Source of the DNA: Kushneria phosphatilytica
Lineage (GTDB): Bacteria; Pseudomonadota; Gammaproteobacteria; Pseudomonadales; Halomonadaceae
Assembly (NCBI RefSeq): GCF_008247605.1
Contig: NZ_CP043420.1
Coordinates: 3,472,001 to 3,536,000, forward strand
Direction: 5' to 3'
Length of the DNA: 64,000 bases
The notes beneath the pieces were generated by a model, which was not told the origin of the DNA, made no database searches, and saw only the letters and a program-made list of their open reading frames with translations. The position numbers were made by a program, and so were the translations under genes. Numbering within the stretch: position 1 is the stretch's first letter; every line of letters begins with the position of its first letter. Shown in pieces: positions 1-9,013 of this stretch.

Positions 1-27
1 TAACGATAGGCGCAAGGATCAGGGAAC

Positions 28-2223
28 ATGCCACATCAATACACCCGCTATCGGCTCCGCCGCCATGCCATTGGTCAGCCACTGCTCTGCGGTGTCCTGC
101 TGGTGGGTACGCTACCGGCCACCAACACCTACGCCGAGGAGATTGGCAGCCAGTCACAGGTCGTGGTGTCCGCGTCCTCTCTGGTGGATATCACCGGCCC
201 CACCGAGGGGTATCGGGTCTCGGCCAGCGACGCCGCAACCAAAACCGCCACGCCGCTGATCGAGACGGCACGCACAGTCGATGTGATTACCCGGGCGCAG
301 CTTGATGATCAGAACGTGCAGAACATGAACGATGCCCTGCTCTATACCCCCGGTGCCTTTACCGGCCTGGCCGGCGCCTCCAAACGCTCCGATGTAGTCG
401 CACTGAGGGGCTTTCACGGCGGTGATGTCTCCAACACCTTTCTCGACGGCATGCGGCTGCAGAGCGACCCGGGCGCCTATTCGGCGATCCAGATCGACCC
501 CTTCTTCCTGGAGCGCATTGATGTTCTCAAGGGCCCGGCCGCCAGCCTCTACGGGCGCAGCATGCCGGGCGGGTTGGTCGATTTCACTACCAAACGACCC
601 CGCAGCGAGCAGCAGGGATTGCTGCGGATGAGCTACGGCAGCTTCGACAACCGCTTGCTCGGGCTCGATCTTACCGGCCCGGTGGGCGATGGTGACTGGG
701 CCGATTATCGCTTCACTGCCCTGGGCAGCGCGTCCAACACCCAGTTCGATGTCGCCGGGCGTGAGCGCTATGCCGTCATGCCGCAGGTTGAGCTGCATCC
801 CTCGGAGGATACCGATCTGCTGCTGCAGGCCTACCTGCAGCACGATCCGGCCGGTGACTTCCACGGTGCAGTCCCCTATGACCTGAGCGTTGATGACGCG
901 CGCTTCGGACGTACCGTTGATCCCGACTTCTCCGATGCCGACCCCGCTCATGACGTGTTCAAGCGTGATCAGCGCATTTTCTCCGCGCAGCTCGAGCATC
1001 GCATCAGCGACAACCTGACCGTCAACTCGCAGCTGCGCTACATCAACATGGATGTAGAGCTCGAACAGGTCTATCAGGGCGGTTTCAGCGGCAATGGTGC
1101 CGAGCTTTTGCGCTACTACTCCGGCGCCAGCGAAGACCTCGAAGCGCTCTCCACCGATAACCGGCTGACCTGGGAGATCGACACCGGCGCGCTGTCCCAC
1201 ACGCTGCTGGCCGGAGTGGACTATCAGTGGCGCCACAACGATGCCGATTTCTCGAGTGCCGGCGCCACCCCGCTGGACCCTTTCAACCCTGATTACTCGG
1301 ACGACTCGCTGACCAGCGAACCAGCCGTTTACAGCCGTCAGGCGCGGGAGGTGCAGCAGGCTGGTGTCTATCTCCAGGATCAGATTCAACTGGGCGGCTG
1401 GCGACTGACACTGGGTGGGCGTCAGGATTATCTTGATCGCGACTACCACTCGAAACTGACCGGGGCTACGGACAGCCGCAGCGATCATCACTTTTCCGGC
1501 CAGGCCTCGTTGCTCTATCGTTTCGACTCCGGTATCGCGCCCTATTACAGCTACAGTGAATCCTTCAATCCGAGTGCCGATTCCAGCGTTGACGGCGTGG
1601 TACCCGCCCCGGTAGAGAGCTTCCAGCATGAGATCGGCATCAAGTATCAACCGCCGGGCACCCGGGATCTCTATTCGATTGCCTTTTACGACCTGACCCA
1701 ACAGAACGTCCAGCAGCGCGCCAGCGTGACGCCGGTGCGCTACATCGGGGTCGGCGATATTCGCTCACGGGGCGTTGAGCTTTCCGCGCGGGCCGCTCTC
1801 ACCGAGCGACTCCGGGTGATCGCCGGCTACAGCTACAACAACATCGAGTACCGGGATGACAACAACAGCGTCAGCCCTGCCATCGAAGCGGGCAATACGC
1901 CGGTGCTGTCGCCGAAACAGATGGCTTCGCTGTGGCTGGCCTATGACTTTCCGCGCGGCGTGCGTGGCGGCGTGGGAACGCGCTGGGTGGATGAAAGCCA
2001 GGCGAGTGCCGACAACGAACGGCAGACCGACGACTACACCCTGGTCGACGCCTTCATCAGTACCGATCTCGGGCAGTTCTCCAGTGCGCTGCGCGGTGCC
2101 AGCCTGCGGCTCAACGCCACCAACCTGTTTGACAGGGAGTACGTCACCGGCTGCTTCAACACCAGTTACTGCTACTTTGGCGATGAGCGCAGTGTTACCG
2201 CCACGCTGGACTACCGGTTCTGA
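28..2223 (+). CDS. TonB-dependent siderophore receptor
   Basis: Outer-membrane 22-strand barrel that imports a ferric siderophore using TonB energy. The 731-residue length fits the FhuA/FoxA/FpvA-like class. Residues 1-36 look like a signal peptide ending TYA. The plug spans roughly 80-190, with the typical stretches DVITRAQL, YTPGAF, ALRGF, FLDGMRL and LKGPAASLYG, followed by the barrel. The C-terminus carries the paired-cysteine TGC...YCYFG segment and ends in the aromatic YRF expected for Bam-dependent insertion. An AAGGA/AGGGA-type ribosome site precedes the ATG. The promoter lies outside the window, so no Fur site could be sought. The siderophore itself cannot be named from sequence. A metallophore other than a ferric one is possible, but nothing here shows it. 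Confidence 0.93.
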   Translation: MPHQYTRYRLRRHAIGQPLLCGVLLVGTLPATNTYAEEIGSQSQVVVSASSLVDITGPTEGYRVSASDAATKTATPLIETARTVDVITRAQLDDQNVQNMNDALLYTPGAFTGLAGASKRSDVVALRGFHGGDVSNTFLDGMRLQSDPGAYSAIQIDPFFLERIDVLKGPAASLYGRSMPGGLVDFTTKRPRSEQQGLLRMSYGSFDNRLLGLDLTGPVGDGDWADYRFTALGSASNTQFDVAGRERYAVMPQVELHPSEDTDLLLQAYLQHDPAGDFHGAVPYDLSVDDARFGRTVDPDFSDADPAHDVFKRDQRIFSAQLEHRISDNLTVNSQLRYINMDVELEQVYQGGFSGNGAELLRYYSGASEDLEALSTDNRLTWEIDTGALSHTLLAGVDYQWRHNDADFSSAGATPLDPFNPDYSDDSLTSEPAVYSRQAREVQQAGVYLQDQIQLGGWRLTLGGRQDYLDRDYHSKLTGATDSRSDHHFSGQASLLYRFDSGIAPYYSYSESFNPSADSSVDGVVPAPVESFQHEIGIKYQPPGTRDLYSIAFYDLTQQNVQQRASVTPVRYIGVGDIRSRGVELSARAALTERLRVIAGYSYNNIEYRDDNNSVSPAIEAGNTPVLSPKQMASLWLAYDFPRGVRGGVGTRWVDESQASADNERQTDDYTLVDAFISTDLGQFSSALRGASLRLNATNLFDREYVTGCFNTSYCYFGDERSVTATLDYRF

Positions 2224-2427
2224 GCCCCGACCAGCCACCGTCTGGTAACCGGCCCGATGCCGTCGCGTTTCGACCCGCAGGCCCTGCCCTCGCCGGGCTG
2301 CGGGCGAACGTGATCAGGGCCTTGAGCGCGGCGGCACCCGAGCGGTTAAAGGCTCAGCCTGTTTCACGTGAAACACCCGATCTCCGATCCGGCCGCGAGG
2401 CATGACGGGAAAGACTCAAAGGCTTGA
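2224..2427. other. Convergent intergenic gap holding parS
   Basis: The gap lies between the receptor gene and the convergent yjdM gene. The only distinctive element is the parS palindrome at 2360-2375. No ORF or clear terminator hairpin was recognised. Confidence 0.6.
2360..2375. promoter_or_regulatory. parS: parS centromere site for ParB
   Basis: The sequence TGTTTCACGTGAAACA is a perfect 16-bp palindrome identical to the classic chromosomal parS consensus bound by ParB (Spo0J) in most bacteria. ParB loads as a clamp at parS, spreads, and recruits ParA and SMC for chromosome segregation. The site sits in a gap between convergent genes, where spreading would least disturb promoters. Known parS sites cluster around oriC, so it also suggests where this window lies. 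I found no second copy; the other CACGTG cores in the window (9674, 45641) lack the flanking GTTT/AAAC arms. Confidence 0.9.
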
Positions 2428-2769
2428 TCAGGCCTTCCTGACGAATTCCGACTTGAGCTTCATTGCTCCGATGCCATCGATCTTGCAGTCGATATCATGA
2501 TCGCCCTCGACCAGACGGATATTTTTTACCCGCGTCCCCACCTTGACCACCTGTGACGAGCCCTTGATCTTCAGATCCTTGACTACGGTGATCGTGTCGC
2601 CATCGATGAGCACATTGCCATTGGCATCCCGAATGTCGCGGCTCTCCTCGGCAGGCGAATCGTCACCCGCCTGCGCCCATTCATGACCACACATGGGGCA
2701 GACAAACAGTGTGCCATCTTCGTAGGTGTAGTCGGCGTTGCAGGCGGGGCAATGGGGCAGTGCTGACAT
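2428..2769 (-). CDS. yjdM: YjdM/PhnA family zinc-ribbon protein
   Basis: Small 113-residue protein of the family named after the first gene beside the E. coli phn operon. An N-terminal zinc ribbon is visible (Cys7, Cys10, Cys24, Cys27), followed by the conserved C-terminal domain with [23 protein letters not shown]. Despite the old PhnA name the family is not phosphonoacetate hydrolase, and its biochemical role is not established. It stands alone here, with no phosphonate genes nearby. Length and domain order match the family. Confidence 0.92.
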   Translation of the reverse strand: MSALPHCPACNADYTYEDGTLFVCPMCGHEWAQAGDDSPAEESRDIRDANGNVLIDGDTITVVKDLKIKGSSQVVKVGTRVKNIRLVEGDHDIDCKIDGIGAMKLKSEFVRKA

Positions 2770-2913
2770 TCGAGTATCCTGTTAACAAGCGTAATCGGGC
2801 AGGCATCTTACGTGCTTTAGCAGCTCAGGGCCGCAATATTTGACCACCCCGGGCCATGGTCATGACCCGAGGCAGTCCGATCGATCCCGGTCCATGCGAG
2901 CCGCGGGGCTGTC

Positions 2914-4428
2914 TTATGCACCGACCGACAGGCGAACTACGTGATAGCTCAGCGGCGGCAGGCTGCCCTTGAGCGCACCGTCTTCAACGCCCACGCCTTC
3001 GCCTGATACCGGGCGCACCTGATCCGGCTGGTTGGCCGTGTTGACGAGCTTCATCTGCGGATGGTTGATGCACTGATGCTCGACCAGACGGGCGTTTTCA
3101 AAGCCGTGCAGGGCGACATTCAGGTCCAGAGCCTCTTTCTGATGGCGGTTGATGGCAAAGAGCGTCACGTATTGCCCTTCCTCATCATGGACACCGGCAA
3201 TATCGAGACATGGCACGTCCTCGAGCTCGCGGGTCTGATAGGTGGGGCCATCCACGGCCAGCTGCAGCGCTCGACCCCGGCCGTAGCGCGAGGCAAACAT
3301 CAGCGGATAGAAGATGGTCTGGCGCCAGGCGTCACCGCCGGTCTCGGTCATGATCGGCGCAATCACGTTGACCAGCTGGGCGATACAGGCGATGCGCACC
3401 CGGTCCGAGCGGCGAATGAAGGTGTTGAGCACGCAGCCGATCAAAAGCGCATCCTCAACATTGTAGATGTCCTCGAGAATCGGTGGCGCAAAAGGCCAGT
3501 CGCTGCCCTCCAGCACGCGGCGATCCTGGGCCACGCTGTGGTACCAGACGTTCCACTCGTCAAAGCAGATGTGCACCTGGTGACGGGTGCGCTTTTTGGC
3601 CCGGATGTAGTCGATCACCCCGGCGATCGAGACAATGTAGCGATCAAGCTGTTCGGCGATCGCCAGATAGTCGCCGAGCTGGTCCTCATGATTGGTGAAG
3701 TACATGTGCAGCGAGATGTAGTCCACCGTCTCATAGCAGTGATCCAGCACGGTGGCTTCCCACTCCGGATAGCTCGCCATTTGAGGATTCGACGAGCCGC
3801 AGGCGACCAGTTCCAGCGAGCGGTCGTAGGCCTTGAGCGCCTTGCCGGTCTCGTTGGCCAGATGGCCGTATTCGGCGGCACTCTTGTGACCGATCTGCCA
3901 GGGGCCGTCCATCTCGTTGCCCAGACACCACAGCCGCACATTCCACGGGTGCTGGCGGCCATTTTTGATGCGCTCATCACTCCAGGCACTACCGCCGGGA
4001 TGGTTGACGTACTCCAGGAAATTGCGCGCCTCGTCGATACCGCGCGAGCCCAGGTTCACCGCCAGCATCATCTCGATGCCGGCCTGCTCGCACCAATCGG
4101 CAAATTCATGAATGCCGACCTGGTTGGACTCGCGGCTGTGCCAGGCGAGATCGAGCCGCACCGGGCGCTCTTTGCGCGGGCCGATGCCATCCTCCCAGTT
4201 GTAGGCGGAGACAAAGTTGCCACCCGGGTAGCGCACCAGGGGCGGGGCCAACTCACGCACCATTGCCAGTACGTCCTGGCGAAAGCCCTGGGCATCGGCC
4301 TGTGGGTGGCCGGGTTCAAAGATGCCGCCGTAGATGGCGCGCCCCATATGTTCGAGAAAGGCACTGTAGAGGCGCCCGTCGATGGTGCTGGTGACAAAAT
4401 CGCGGTGCAGGGTCACACGGGTCTGCAT
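2914..4428 (-). CDS. Alpha-L-arabinofuranosidase, GH51
   Basis: Hydrolyses terminal alpha-L-arabinofuranosyl residues from arabino-oligosaccharides. It has no signal peptide, so it should act in the cytoplasm on imported arabinosides. The retaining GH51 catalytic pair is visible: acid/base Glu near residue 172 in CLGNEMDGPW and nucleophile Glu near 291 in FDEWNVWYH. A TIM barrel is followed by a C-terminal beta domain; 504 residues is the normal family size. I chose the ATG at 4428 because GGGAG sits seven bases upstream. An in-frame ATG at 4452 has no such site. It lies 32 bp downstream of the co-directional GPH symporter gene, so the two form an operon for uptake then hydrolysis. A pairing with arabinoxylan or arabinan fragments is inferred. 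Confidence 0.93.
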   Translation of the reverse strand: MQTRVTLHRDFVTSTIDGRLYSAFLEHMGRAIYGGIFEPGHPQADAQGFRQDVLAMVRELAPPLVRYPGGNFVSAYNWEDGIGPRKERPVRLDLAWHSRESNQVGIHEFADWCEQAGIEMMLAVNLGSRGIDEARNFLEYVNHPGGSAWSDERIKNGRQHPWNVRLWCLGNEMDGPWQIGHKSAAEYGHLANETGKALKAYDRSLELVACGSSNPQMASYPEWEATVLDHCYETVDYISLHMYFTNHEDQLGDYLAIAEQLDRYIVSIAGVIDYIRAKKRTRHQVHICFDEWNVWYHSVAQDRRVLEGSDWPFAPPILEDIYNVEDALLIGCVLNTFIRRSDRVRIACIAQLVNVIAPIMTETGGDAWRQTIFYPLMFASRYGRGRALQLAVDGPTYQTRELEDVPCLDIAGVHDEEGQYVTLFAINRHQKEALDLNVALHGFENARLVEHQCINHPQMKLVNTANQPDQVRPVSGEGVGVEDGALKGSLPPLSYHVVRLSVGA

Positions 4429-4460
4429 GAGAGTCTCCCGGTCAGAGGTCATGGTTATTA

Positions 4461-5870
4461 TCAGGTCGTCGCCGGCCGGACAGTGCCTGCCCCGGGGTTA
4501 TCATCGGTCGCGTCGCTCGAGTGCTGCCCGGCGCGTGCTTCCAGATCATGGCGAATGCGATCCATCTCGGCGTCATCCAGTCCGAAGCGCCAGCCGGCAA
4601 GCAGCATCAGCGCACTGACCAGCGCCGGAATCAGGGTGAAGAGCAAAACAATCATGCTCAGTGCCGAAGCCTGCTGAGCATCGGCACCGCCCACATAGTT
4701 ACCCAGCGAGAGCATGAAGCCTACCAGGCCACCAGCAGCCGCGAGCCCCAGCTTGAGAAAGAAGAGGTTGCCAGCAAAGGAGACGCCGGTATTGCGATAG
4801 CCGCTCTGCCACTCACCAAAATCTTCGGCATCAGCCATGAAGGCCCAGGCGATTGGTGTGCCGATGCCGTGGCAGATGTTGATCAATAGCACCACGACCG
4901 CCGCCGGAATGACCTGATCGCCCGGGACGAAATAGAGCGCCACGCAGGCCACCACCAGCGCCAGTGAGCTTGCGATGAACACGCGTAACTTGGTCGAGCG
5001 GCGGGTCAGCAGCGGTGAGATGGCCGTTCCCGCCATGCCGCCAAGCACGCCCGAGGTCACGAACAGGGAGATACCGGCGGCGCCCAGTCCCAGTACCCAG
5101 GTGGCGTAATAAATCGCCGCCCCCTGACGCAGGAAGAACTGGAAAGCCTGCAGGAAGGTAATGGCCAGCACCTGACGCCATTTGGGGTTGGCAGCCAGTG
5201 TTTTCAGGCTCTTCAACAGTCCGTGGTGGTGAGTCTCGACCGGTTGTACACGTTCGCGCACGGTGGCAAAGCAGAAGCCGAACATGAACAGCGCAATGAC
5301 GCACATCAGCCCCATGGTGATCTGGAAGCCGCGCGCCTGATCACCCTCGCCGAACCACTCCACCAGCGGCATCAGCGAAGAGTTGAGAATCAGGTAGGCC
5401 ACACCCACCAGCACGAAGCGCCATGACTGGCATGACACCCTTTCGCGGTGGTCACTGGTCACCACGCCACCCAGTGCGCAGTAGGGAATGTTGACCGCGG
5501 TGTAGAGAAGCGACATCACCGCATAGGTGACAAAGGCATAGATGATCTTGCCCTGATCCGACCAGTCCGGGGTGGTGAACATCAGTACACAGGCCACCGC
5601 CAACGGCACCGGAATGAACAGGATCCAGGGACGAAAGCGGCCCCAGCGGCTGCGGGTACGGTCGGCAATGGCGCCCATGATCGGGTCGGTGATGGCATCC
5701 ACGAAGCGCATGGAGAGAAAAATGGTACCGACCACCGCCGGCGAAATACCGTAGATATCCGTATAGAAGTAGGACAGATACATGACCACAGCGGCGAAGG
5801 TCATGTTGTTGCCGGCATCGCCCATGCCGAAGCCGATCTTTTCGATGATGCCGAGTCTGGTGCCCTGCAT
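4461..5870 (-). CDS. GPH-family sugar:cation symporter
   Basis: Major-facilitator symporter of the glycoside-pentoside-hexuronide family (MelB/XynB/YicJ relatives). The N-terminus reads EKIGFGMGDAGNN, and the cytoplasmic loop has DPIMGAIADRTRSRWGRFRPW, the hallmark MelB-type cation and loop signature. About 12 membrane segments fit in 469 residues. GGAGTACGCC precedes the ATG. As first gene of the operon with the GH51 enzyme it most likely brings in arabinosides or arabino-oligosaccharides together with Na+ or H+. In a halophile Na+ coupling is plausible but not shown. The promoter faces the aldo/keto reductase across a 386-bp gap. Confidence 0.92.
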   Translation of the reverse strand: MQGTRLGIIEKIGFGMGDAGNNMTFAAVVMYLSYFYTDIYGISPAVVGTIFLSMRFVDAITDPIMGAIADRTRSRWGRFRPWILFIPVPLAVACVLMFTTPDWSDQGKIIYAFVTYAVMSLLYTAVNIPYCALGGVVTSDHRERVSCQSWRFVLVGVAYLILNSSLMPLVEWFGEGDQARGFQITMGLMCVIALFMFGFCFATVRERVQPVETHHHGLLKSLKTLAANPKWRQVLAITFLQAFQFFLRQGAAIYYATWVLGLGAAGISLFVTSGVLGGMAGTAISPLLTRRSTKLRVFIASSLALVVACVALYFVPGDQVIPAAVVVLLINICHGIGTPIAWAFMADAEDFGEWQSGYRNTGVSFAGNLFFLKLGLAAAGGLVGFMLSLGNYVGGADAQQASALSMIVLLFTLIPALVSALMLLAGWRFGLDDAEMDRIRHDLEARAGQHSSDATDDNPGAGTVRPATT

Positions 5871-6256
5871 GGCGTACTCCTGATACCCCGGATGCCCGGC
5901 CCCAAAAGAGGCCAGCGACTTGTATCAGAAGCTATACAAGAGGATATCGCTCTCCCAATAACCAGAATATCAACCCTTGATAATATTAATGTTATCGTTG
6001 TCATTTCCATGCAATAAAAACAGAGGGATATATCAGCGCTTCATTGCGTGTACTGCACTAGAGTCGAATAGGCAGGGCGGCCCGATTAGCCCAATGTCGC
6101 ATACCGGAAGCCCGGCTACCGATCACGACGATCACCCTGGGGGTACCATCACGGTTCGCTGAATCGCCGCTGAGCAACCACACTGACATCGACCCGCATG
6201 ACAATTGACATCCAGCGCAAGGATGTCCTAATCCAACTGTCTTCAAGGAGGTCGTT
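5871..6256. other. Divergent promoter region, arabinoside operon / aldo-keto reductase
   Basis: This 386-bp gap separates divergent transcription units. It is AT-rich around 5940-6010 and contains the inverted repeat GATAA-8-TTATC at 5979-5996, a candidate operator or promoter element. No regulator gene lies next to it. A strong AGGAGG ribosome site at 6246-6251 belongs to the reductase. Short ORFs in the gap look like shadows. Confidence 0.4.
5979..5996. promoter_or_regulatory. Candidate operator, inverted repeat upstream of the GPH symporter gene
   Basis: GATAATATTAATGTTATC has perfect GATAA/TTATC arms with an 8-base AT-rich spacer. It lies 109-126 bp upstream of the symporter ATG in the only AT-rich part of this gap. 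It superficially resembles a Fur box but is one base short in spacing and sits next to sugar genes, so a carbohydrate regulator is more likely. The binding protein is unknown. Confidence 0.3.
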
Positions 6257-7318
6257 GTGGAATATCGCAATCTTGGCAATTCCGGACTGCGCGTCTCGAC
6301 CATGACGCTGGGTACCATGACCTTTGGCGGTTCGGGCCGAATGGCCAGTCTCGGAGACACCGATGTGGCCGGTGCTCGCCGCCAGATCGACATGTGCATC
6401 GATCGCGGGGTCAATTTCTTCGATACCGCCAACATGTATTCGGCTGGTGCTTCGGAAGAGATCCTCGGGGAGGCGATCAAGGACAAGCGGGATGATCTTC
6501 TGCTGGCGACCAAGGTCCGGTTTCCGATGGGAGAAGGTCCCAATGAGGATGGCCTGTCACGTCAGCATATTCTGACCCAGTGCGATGCCAGTCTGCGGCG
6601 ATTGCAGACCGATCGGATCGACCTTTATCAACTGCACCAGTGGGATGGACTGACCCCACTGGAAGAGACGTTGCAGACCATGGATCAGCTGGTACGGGAT
6701 GGCAAGGTGCGCTACTACGGCATCTCCAACTTTTCCGGCTGGCATCTGATGAAGGTCATGCAGACCTGTGAGCGTCACGGTTTCATCAAGCCGGTCTCCC
6801 AGCAGATCCACTATACCCCGCAGGCGCGCGAGGCCGAGTACGAGCTGATGCCGGCTGCCAGCGACCAGGGGCTGGGCACCATGATCTGGAGCCCGCTGGC
6901 TGGTGGGCTGCTTTCCGGCAAGTATCGTCGTGGCCAGACCAATCCCGATGGCACTCGCTTCAGTCAGGGCTGGACCGAGCCACCGATCCGTGACGAAGCG
7001 CAGCTCTACAATGTCATCGACAAGCTGGTGGAAGTGGGCGAAAGCCACGGTGTTTCTGCGGCTCAGGTAACACTGGCATGGCTGCTGAGCCGCCAGGGCG
7101 TTACCACGACGGTAATCGGGGCGCGCAAGGATCATCAGCTGGAAGATAATCTGGCCGGTGCCGAACTGACGCTCAGCCAGCATGAGATCGAAGCCATCGA
7201 AACGGCCAGCCGCCCACCGCTGATCTACCCCTACTGGCATCAGCTCAAGACGGCTGCCAAACGCTTCGGCCCGACTGATCGCATCCTCCATCAGCCCTAT
7301 CTCGACGCCAGCGAATAA
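6257..7318 (+). CDS. Aldo/keto reductase
   Basis: NAD(P)H-dependent reductase of the aldo/keto reductase superfamily, a TIM barrel of 353 residues. The catalytic tetrad is visible: Asp56 and Tyr61 (FFDTANMY), Lys86 (LATKV) and His127 (LYQLHQWD). The cofactor-binding GARKDHQLEDN lies near the C-terminus. The start is GTG, supported by AGGAGG five bases upstream; no better ATG exists. It is transcribed away from the arabinoside operon. The family is broad, covering sugars, aldehydes and pyridoxal, and the substrate cannot be fixed. A role in pentose metabolism would rest on position only. Confidence 0.88.
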   Translation: MEYRNLGNSGLRVSTMTLGTMTFGGSGRMASLGDTDVAGARRQIDMCIDRGVNFFDTANMYSAGASEEILGEAIKDKRDDLLLATKVRFPMGEGPNEDGLSRQHILTQCDASLRRLQTDRIDLYQLHQWDGLTPLEETLQTMDQLVRDGKVRYYGISNFSGWHLMKVMQTCERHGFIKPVSQQIHYTPQAREAEYELMPAASDQGLGTMIWSPLAGGLLSGKYRRGQTNPDGTRFSQGWTEPPIRDEAQLYNVIDKLVEVGESHGVSAAQVTLAWLLSRQGVTTTVIGARKDHQLEDNLAGAELTLSQHEIEAIETASRPPLIYPYWHQLKTAAKRFGPTDRILHQPYLDASE

Positions 7319-7495
7319 ACCCACTGGTCGTTTCCCGGGACATTCGCTATCTCAACGCCCACCCCTCAGGCGGGCGTTGTCATGCGGGCGCTCAACGCCT
7401 GGCTGCGACTTTCGGCCATGCGGCCAAAGCGGAATGGAGAAAATCGGTGGACCTGCGCAGCATCGGAGCGTTGTCCAGAGCCAGGGAGTGTGGCC

Positions 7496-7774
7496 ATGAA
7501 TGCGCAATTCATCACCCGGGAACTGCTGGAGCGCTGCCGCCGCGAGCAACAAATCCAGCATGAACGTAACAGTCAGCGATTCGACCCTGCGCCCATCAGC
7601 AATCGCAAGGAACTCTCGCTACTGGTGGAGCAGGCACTGGGAGACGGCGACAGTTATGCCGATATCGCCAATCATCATCATGACATTGCACTGACTGAAG
7701 CAGAACTGACCGATCTGATCGGACCCGAGCAGGCACTGCGAGAGCGCATCGAGCGTTTCCGCATGGCGCACTGA
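7496..7774 (+). CDS. Hypothetical protein, 92 aa
   Basis: Short soluble, charged protein beginning MNAQFITRELLERCRREQ and ending ERIERFRMAH. I placed the start at 7496 because GGGAG lies about eight bases upstream; the longer frame from 7382 has a non-coding look (Arg/Cys/Trp-rich). The sequence suggests a helical protein with an acidic middle and a DANHHHDIALTEAEL-like segment, but no family is recognised. It follows the aldo/keto reductase after 177 bp and ends just before a hairpin, so it is probably its own unit. Confidence 0.65.
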   Translation: MNAQFITRELLERCRREQQIQHERNSQRFDPAPISNRKELSLLVEQALGDGDSYADIANHHHDIALTEAELTDLIGPEQALRERIERFRMAH

Positions 7775-7785
7775 GACGCTTGTAT

Positions 7786-7828
7786 AGCCGCTGTCTCCGT
7801 CCGCTCAGTCACGGATTCAGCGGCTTTT
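7786..7828 (+). terminator. Probable hairpin terminator after the 92-aa gene
   Basis: Arms AGCCGCTG and CAGCGGCT enclose a long loop and are followed by TTTT. The hairpin starts 11 bp after the stop codon. The long loop makes it a moderate candidate. It may also act in the convergent direction for the oxidoreductase gene. Confidence 0.4.
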
Positions 7829-7844
7829 CAGTACCAGCCGGCGT

Positions 7845-8864
7845 TCAACTCATGCATACGGCGACGCGCCCGCGCGGCCCGCGATGTTTTTCCAGATAAC
7901 GGTGAGCTTCGACCATGTCATCAAAATCGAAGATTCGATCGATATGGGGCGTCAGCCGGCCTTCGAGGGTATAGCGATCGACAGCCCGGATTGCCCGCTG
8001 CAGGGCGTCCCGGTTCTGTTCGATGCCGAGCTCTGGCTTGCCGGCAAAGTTCGACAGGCAGTGCAGGAAAAAGCGAATGTTCTTGCTGAAGGCGGCCTGC
8101 GCCGGGAAGCTTGTCTGGTTCCCCCCCTGCATGTCATAGAGCACCAACCGCCCACAGGGCGCCACGGCTTCGCCCAACAGGCTCAGCTGTGGTCCACCCA
8201 GCGCATCCAGCACGATATTTACCCCGGCCCCATGGGTAATCCGCTCAATGGCGGTCAGCAGATCGCTGGTTTCGGTATTGATCACCCACTCGGCCCCCAG
8301 TTCGCGCAGAAATGCCTCATGCGTCTCACGCGTCGTGGTGGCGATGACCCGCCCGCCCAGGGCCAGCGCCATCTGAATGGCATAAGGGCCGTTGAGCTGA
8401 CAACCGGCAGTAATCAGTACGGTATCTCCGGGCCGAAGTTCGGCCAGCTCACTGAGCCCCAGCCAACTGCTCAGAAGCGGCGTATAGTGCACGCTCGCTT
8501 CAATCGGGGTCAGCAGGTCGGGGTAGCGGATCAGGGACTGCTGCGGCAGGACGATCTGTTCACCATAAGTGCTGTAGCGGTTGGGGTCGAAGGCCGATAT
8601 GGAAGCGACACGGTCTCCTGGAGAGAAGCGCTCAACATGTTCGCCCACGGCCAGTATCCGTCCGGCCATCTCGGTCCCCAGACCAGCCGGCAACGTCGCT
8701 CTCGTCTGTCCCAGATTCTGACGCCAGAGCACGTCACGCCAGCTCACTCCGATGGCTTCGGTGGTGATCAGTACCTCATCGGCAGCCGGCCGCGGCGGAG
8801 TATACTCGGTATACTCGAGCACATCGGCCGGACCAAACCGATTGAAGCGAATCATGCGAGACAT
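7845..8864 (-). CDS. Zinc-independent alcohol dehydrogenase / quinone oxidoreductase (MDR)
   Basis: Medium-chain dehydrogenase/reductase of 339 residues. The N-terminal GroES-like domain (GVSWRDVLWRQ, GLGTEMAGRILAVG) lacks the Cys/His/Glu zinc ligands. The Rossmann domain has GDTVLITAGCQLNGPYAIQMALALGGRVIATT in place of the usual glycine-rich turn. It should be an NADPH-dependent quinone or enone reductase; the substrate is unknown. GGAGAGGG lies upstream of the ATG. It is divergent from the LysR gene with 149 bp between starts, the standard arrangement of a LysR regulator and its target. Confidence 0.85.
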   Translation of the reverse strand: MSRMIRFNRFGPADVLEYTEYTPPRPAADEVLITTEAIGVSWRDVLWRQNLGQTRATLPAGLGTEMAGRILAVGEHVERFSPGDRVASISAFDPNRYSTYGEQIVLPQQSLIRYPDLLTPIEASVHYTPLLSSWLGLSELAELRPGDTVLITAGCQLNGPYAIQMALALGGRVIATTTRETHEAFLRELGAEWVINTETSDLLTAIERITHGAGVNIVLDALGGPQLSLLGEAVAPCGRLVLYDMQGGNQTSFPAQAAFSKNIRFFLHCLSNFAGKPELGIEQNRDALQRAIRAVDRYTLEGRLTPHIDRIFDFDDMVEAHRYLEKHRGPRGRVAVCMS

Positions 8865-9013
8865 GTCGCAGCCCTCTCCTGTTCATTGGATACCCCGACT
8901 CTATCCCGCTGTCGCGGCTAACACTATGCATGGTCATTGATACTCTTTATAACCGGCAATGATACTGCTCTGACAAGGCAGTCGCCGACTGTCGTTACCA
9001 CCCGGGGGCCTTC
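8865..9013. promoter_or_regulatory. Divergent promoter region, MDR gene and LysR gene
   Basis: This 149-bp gap contains repeated ATTGATAC / AATGATAC elements around 8936-8964 in an AT-rich patch. LysR regulators typically bind such T-n11-A-like repeats between divergent genes. The exact operator is inferred. Confidence 0.35.

Noticed and set aside
154..1701. 515-codon ORF antisense to the TonB receptor
   Set aside because: It lies wholly opposite a clear receptor gene; long antisense frames are common at this GC content.
3061..4677. 538-codon ORF antisense to the GH51 and GPH genes
   Set aside because: Its codons mirror two well-supported genes and no protein family is apparent.
5979..5996. 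Fur box at the arabinoside promoter
   Set aside because: Spacing is one base short of the 19-bp Fur pattern and the genes concern sugars.
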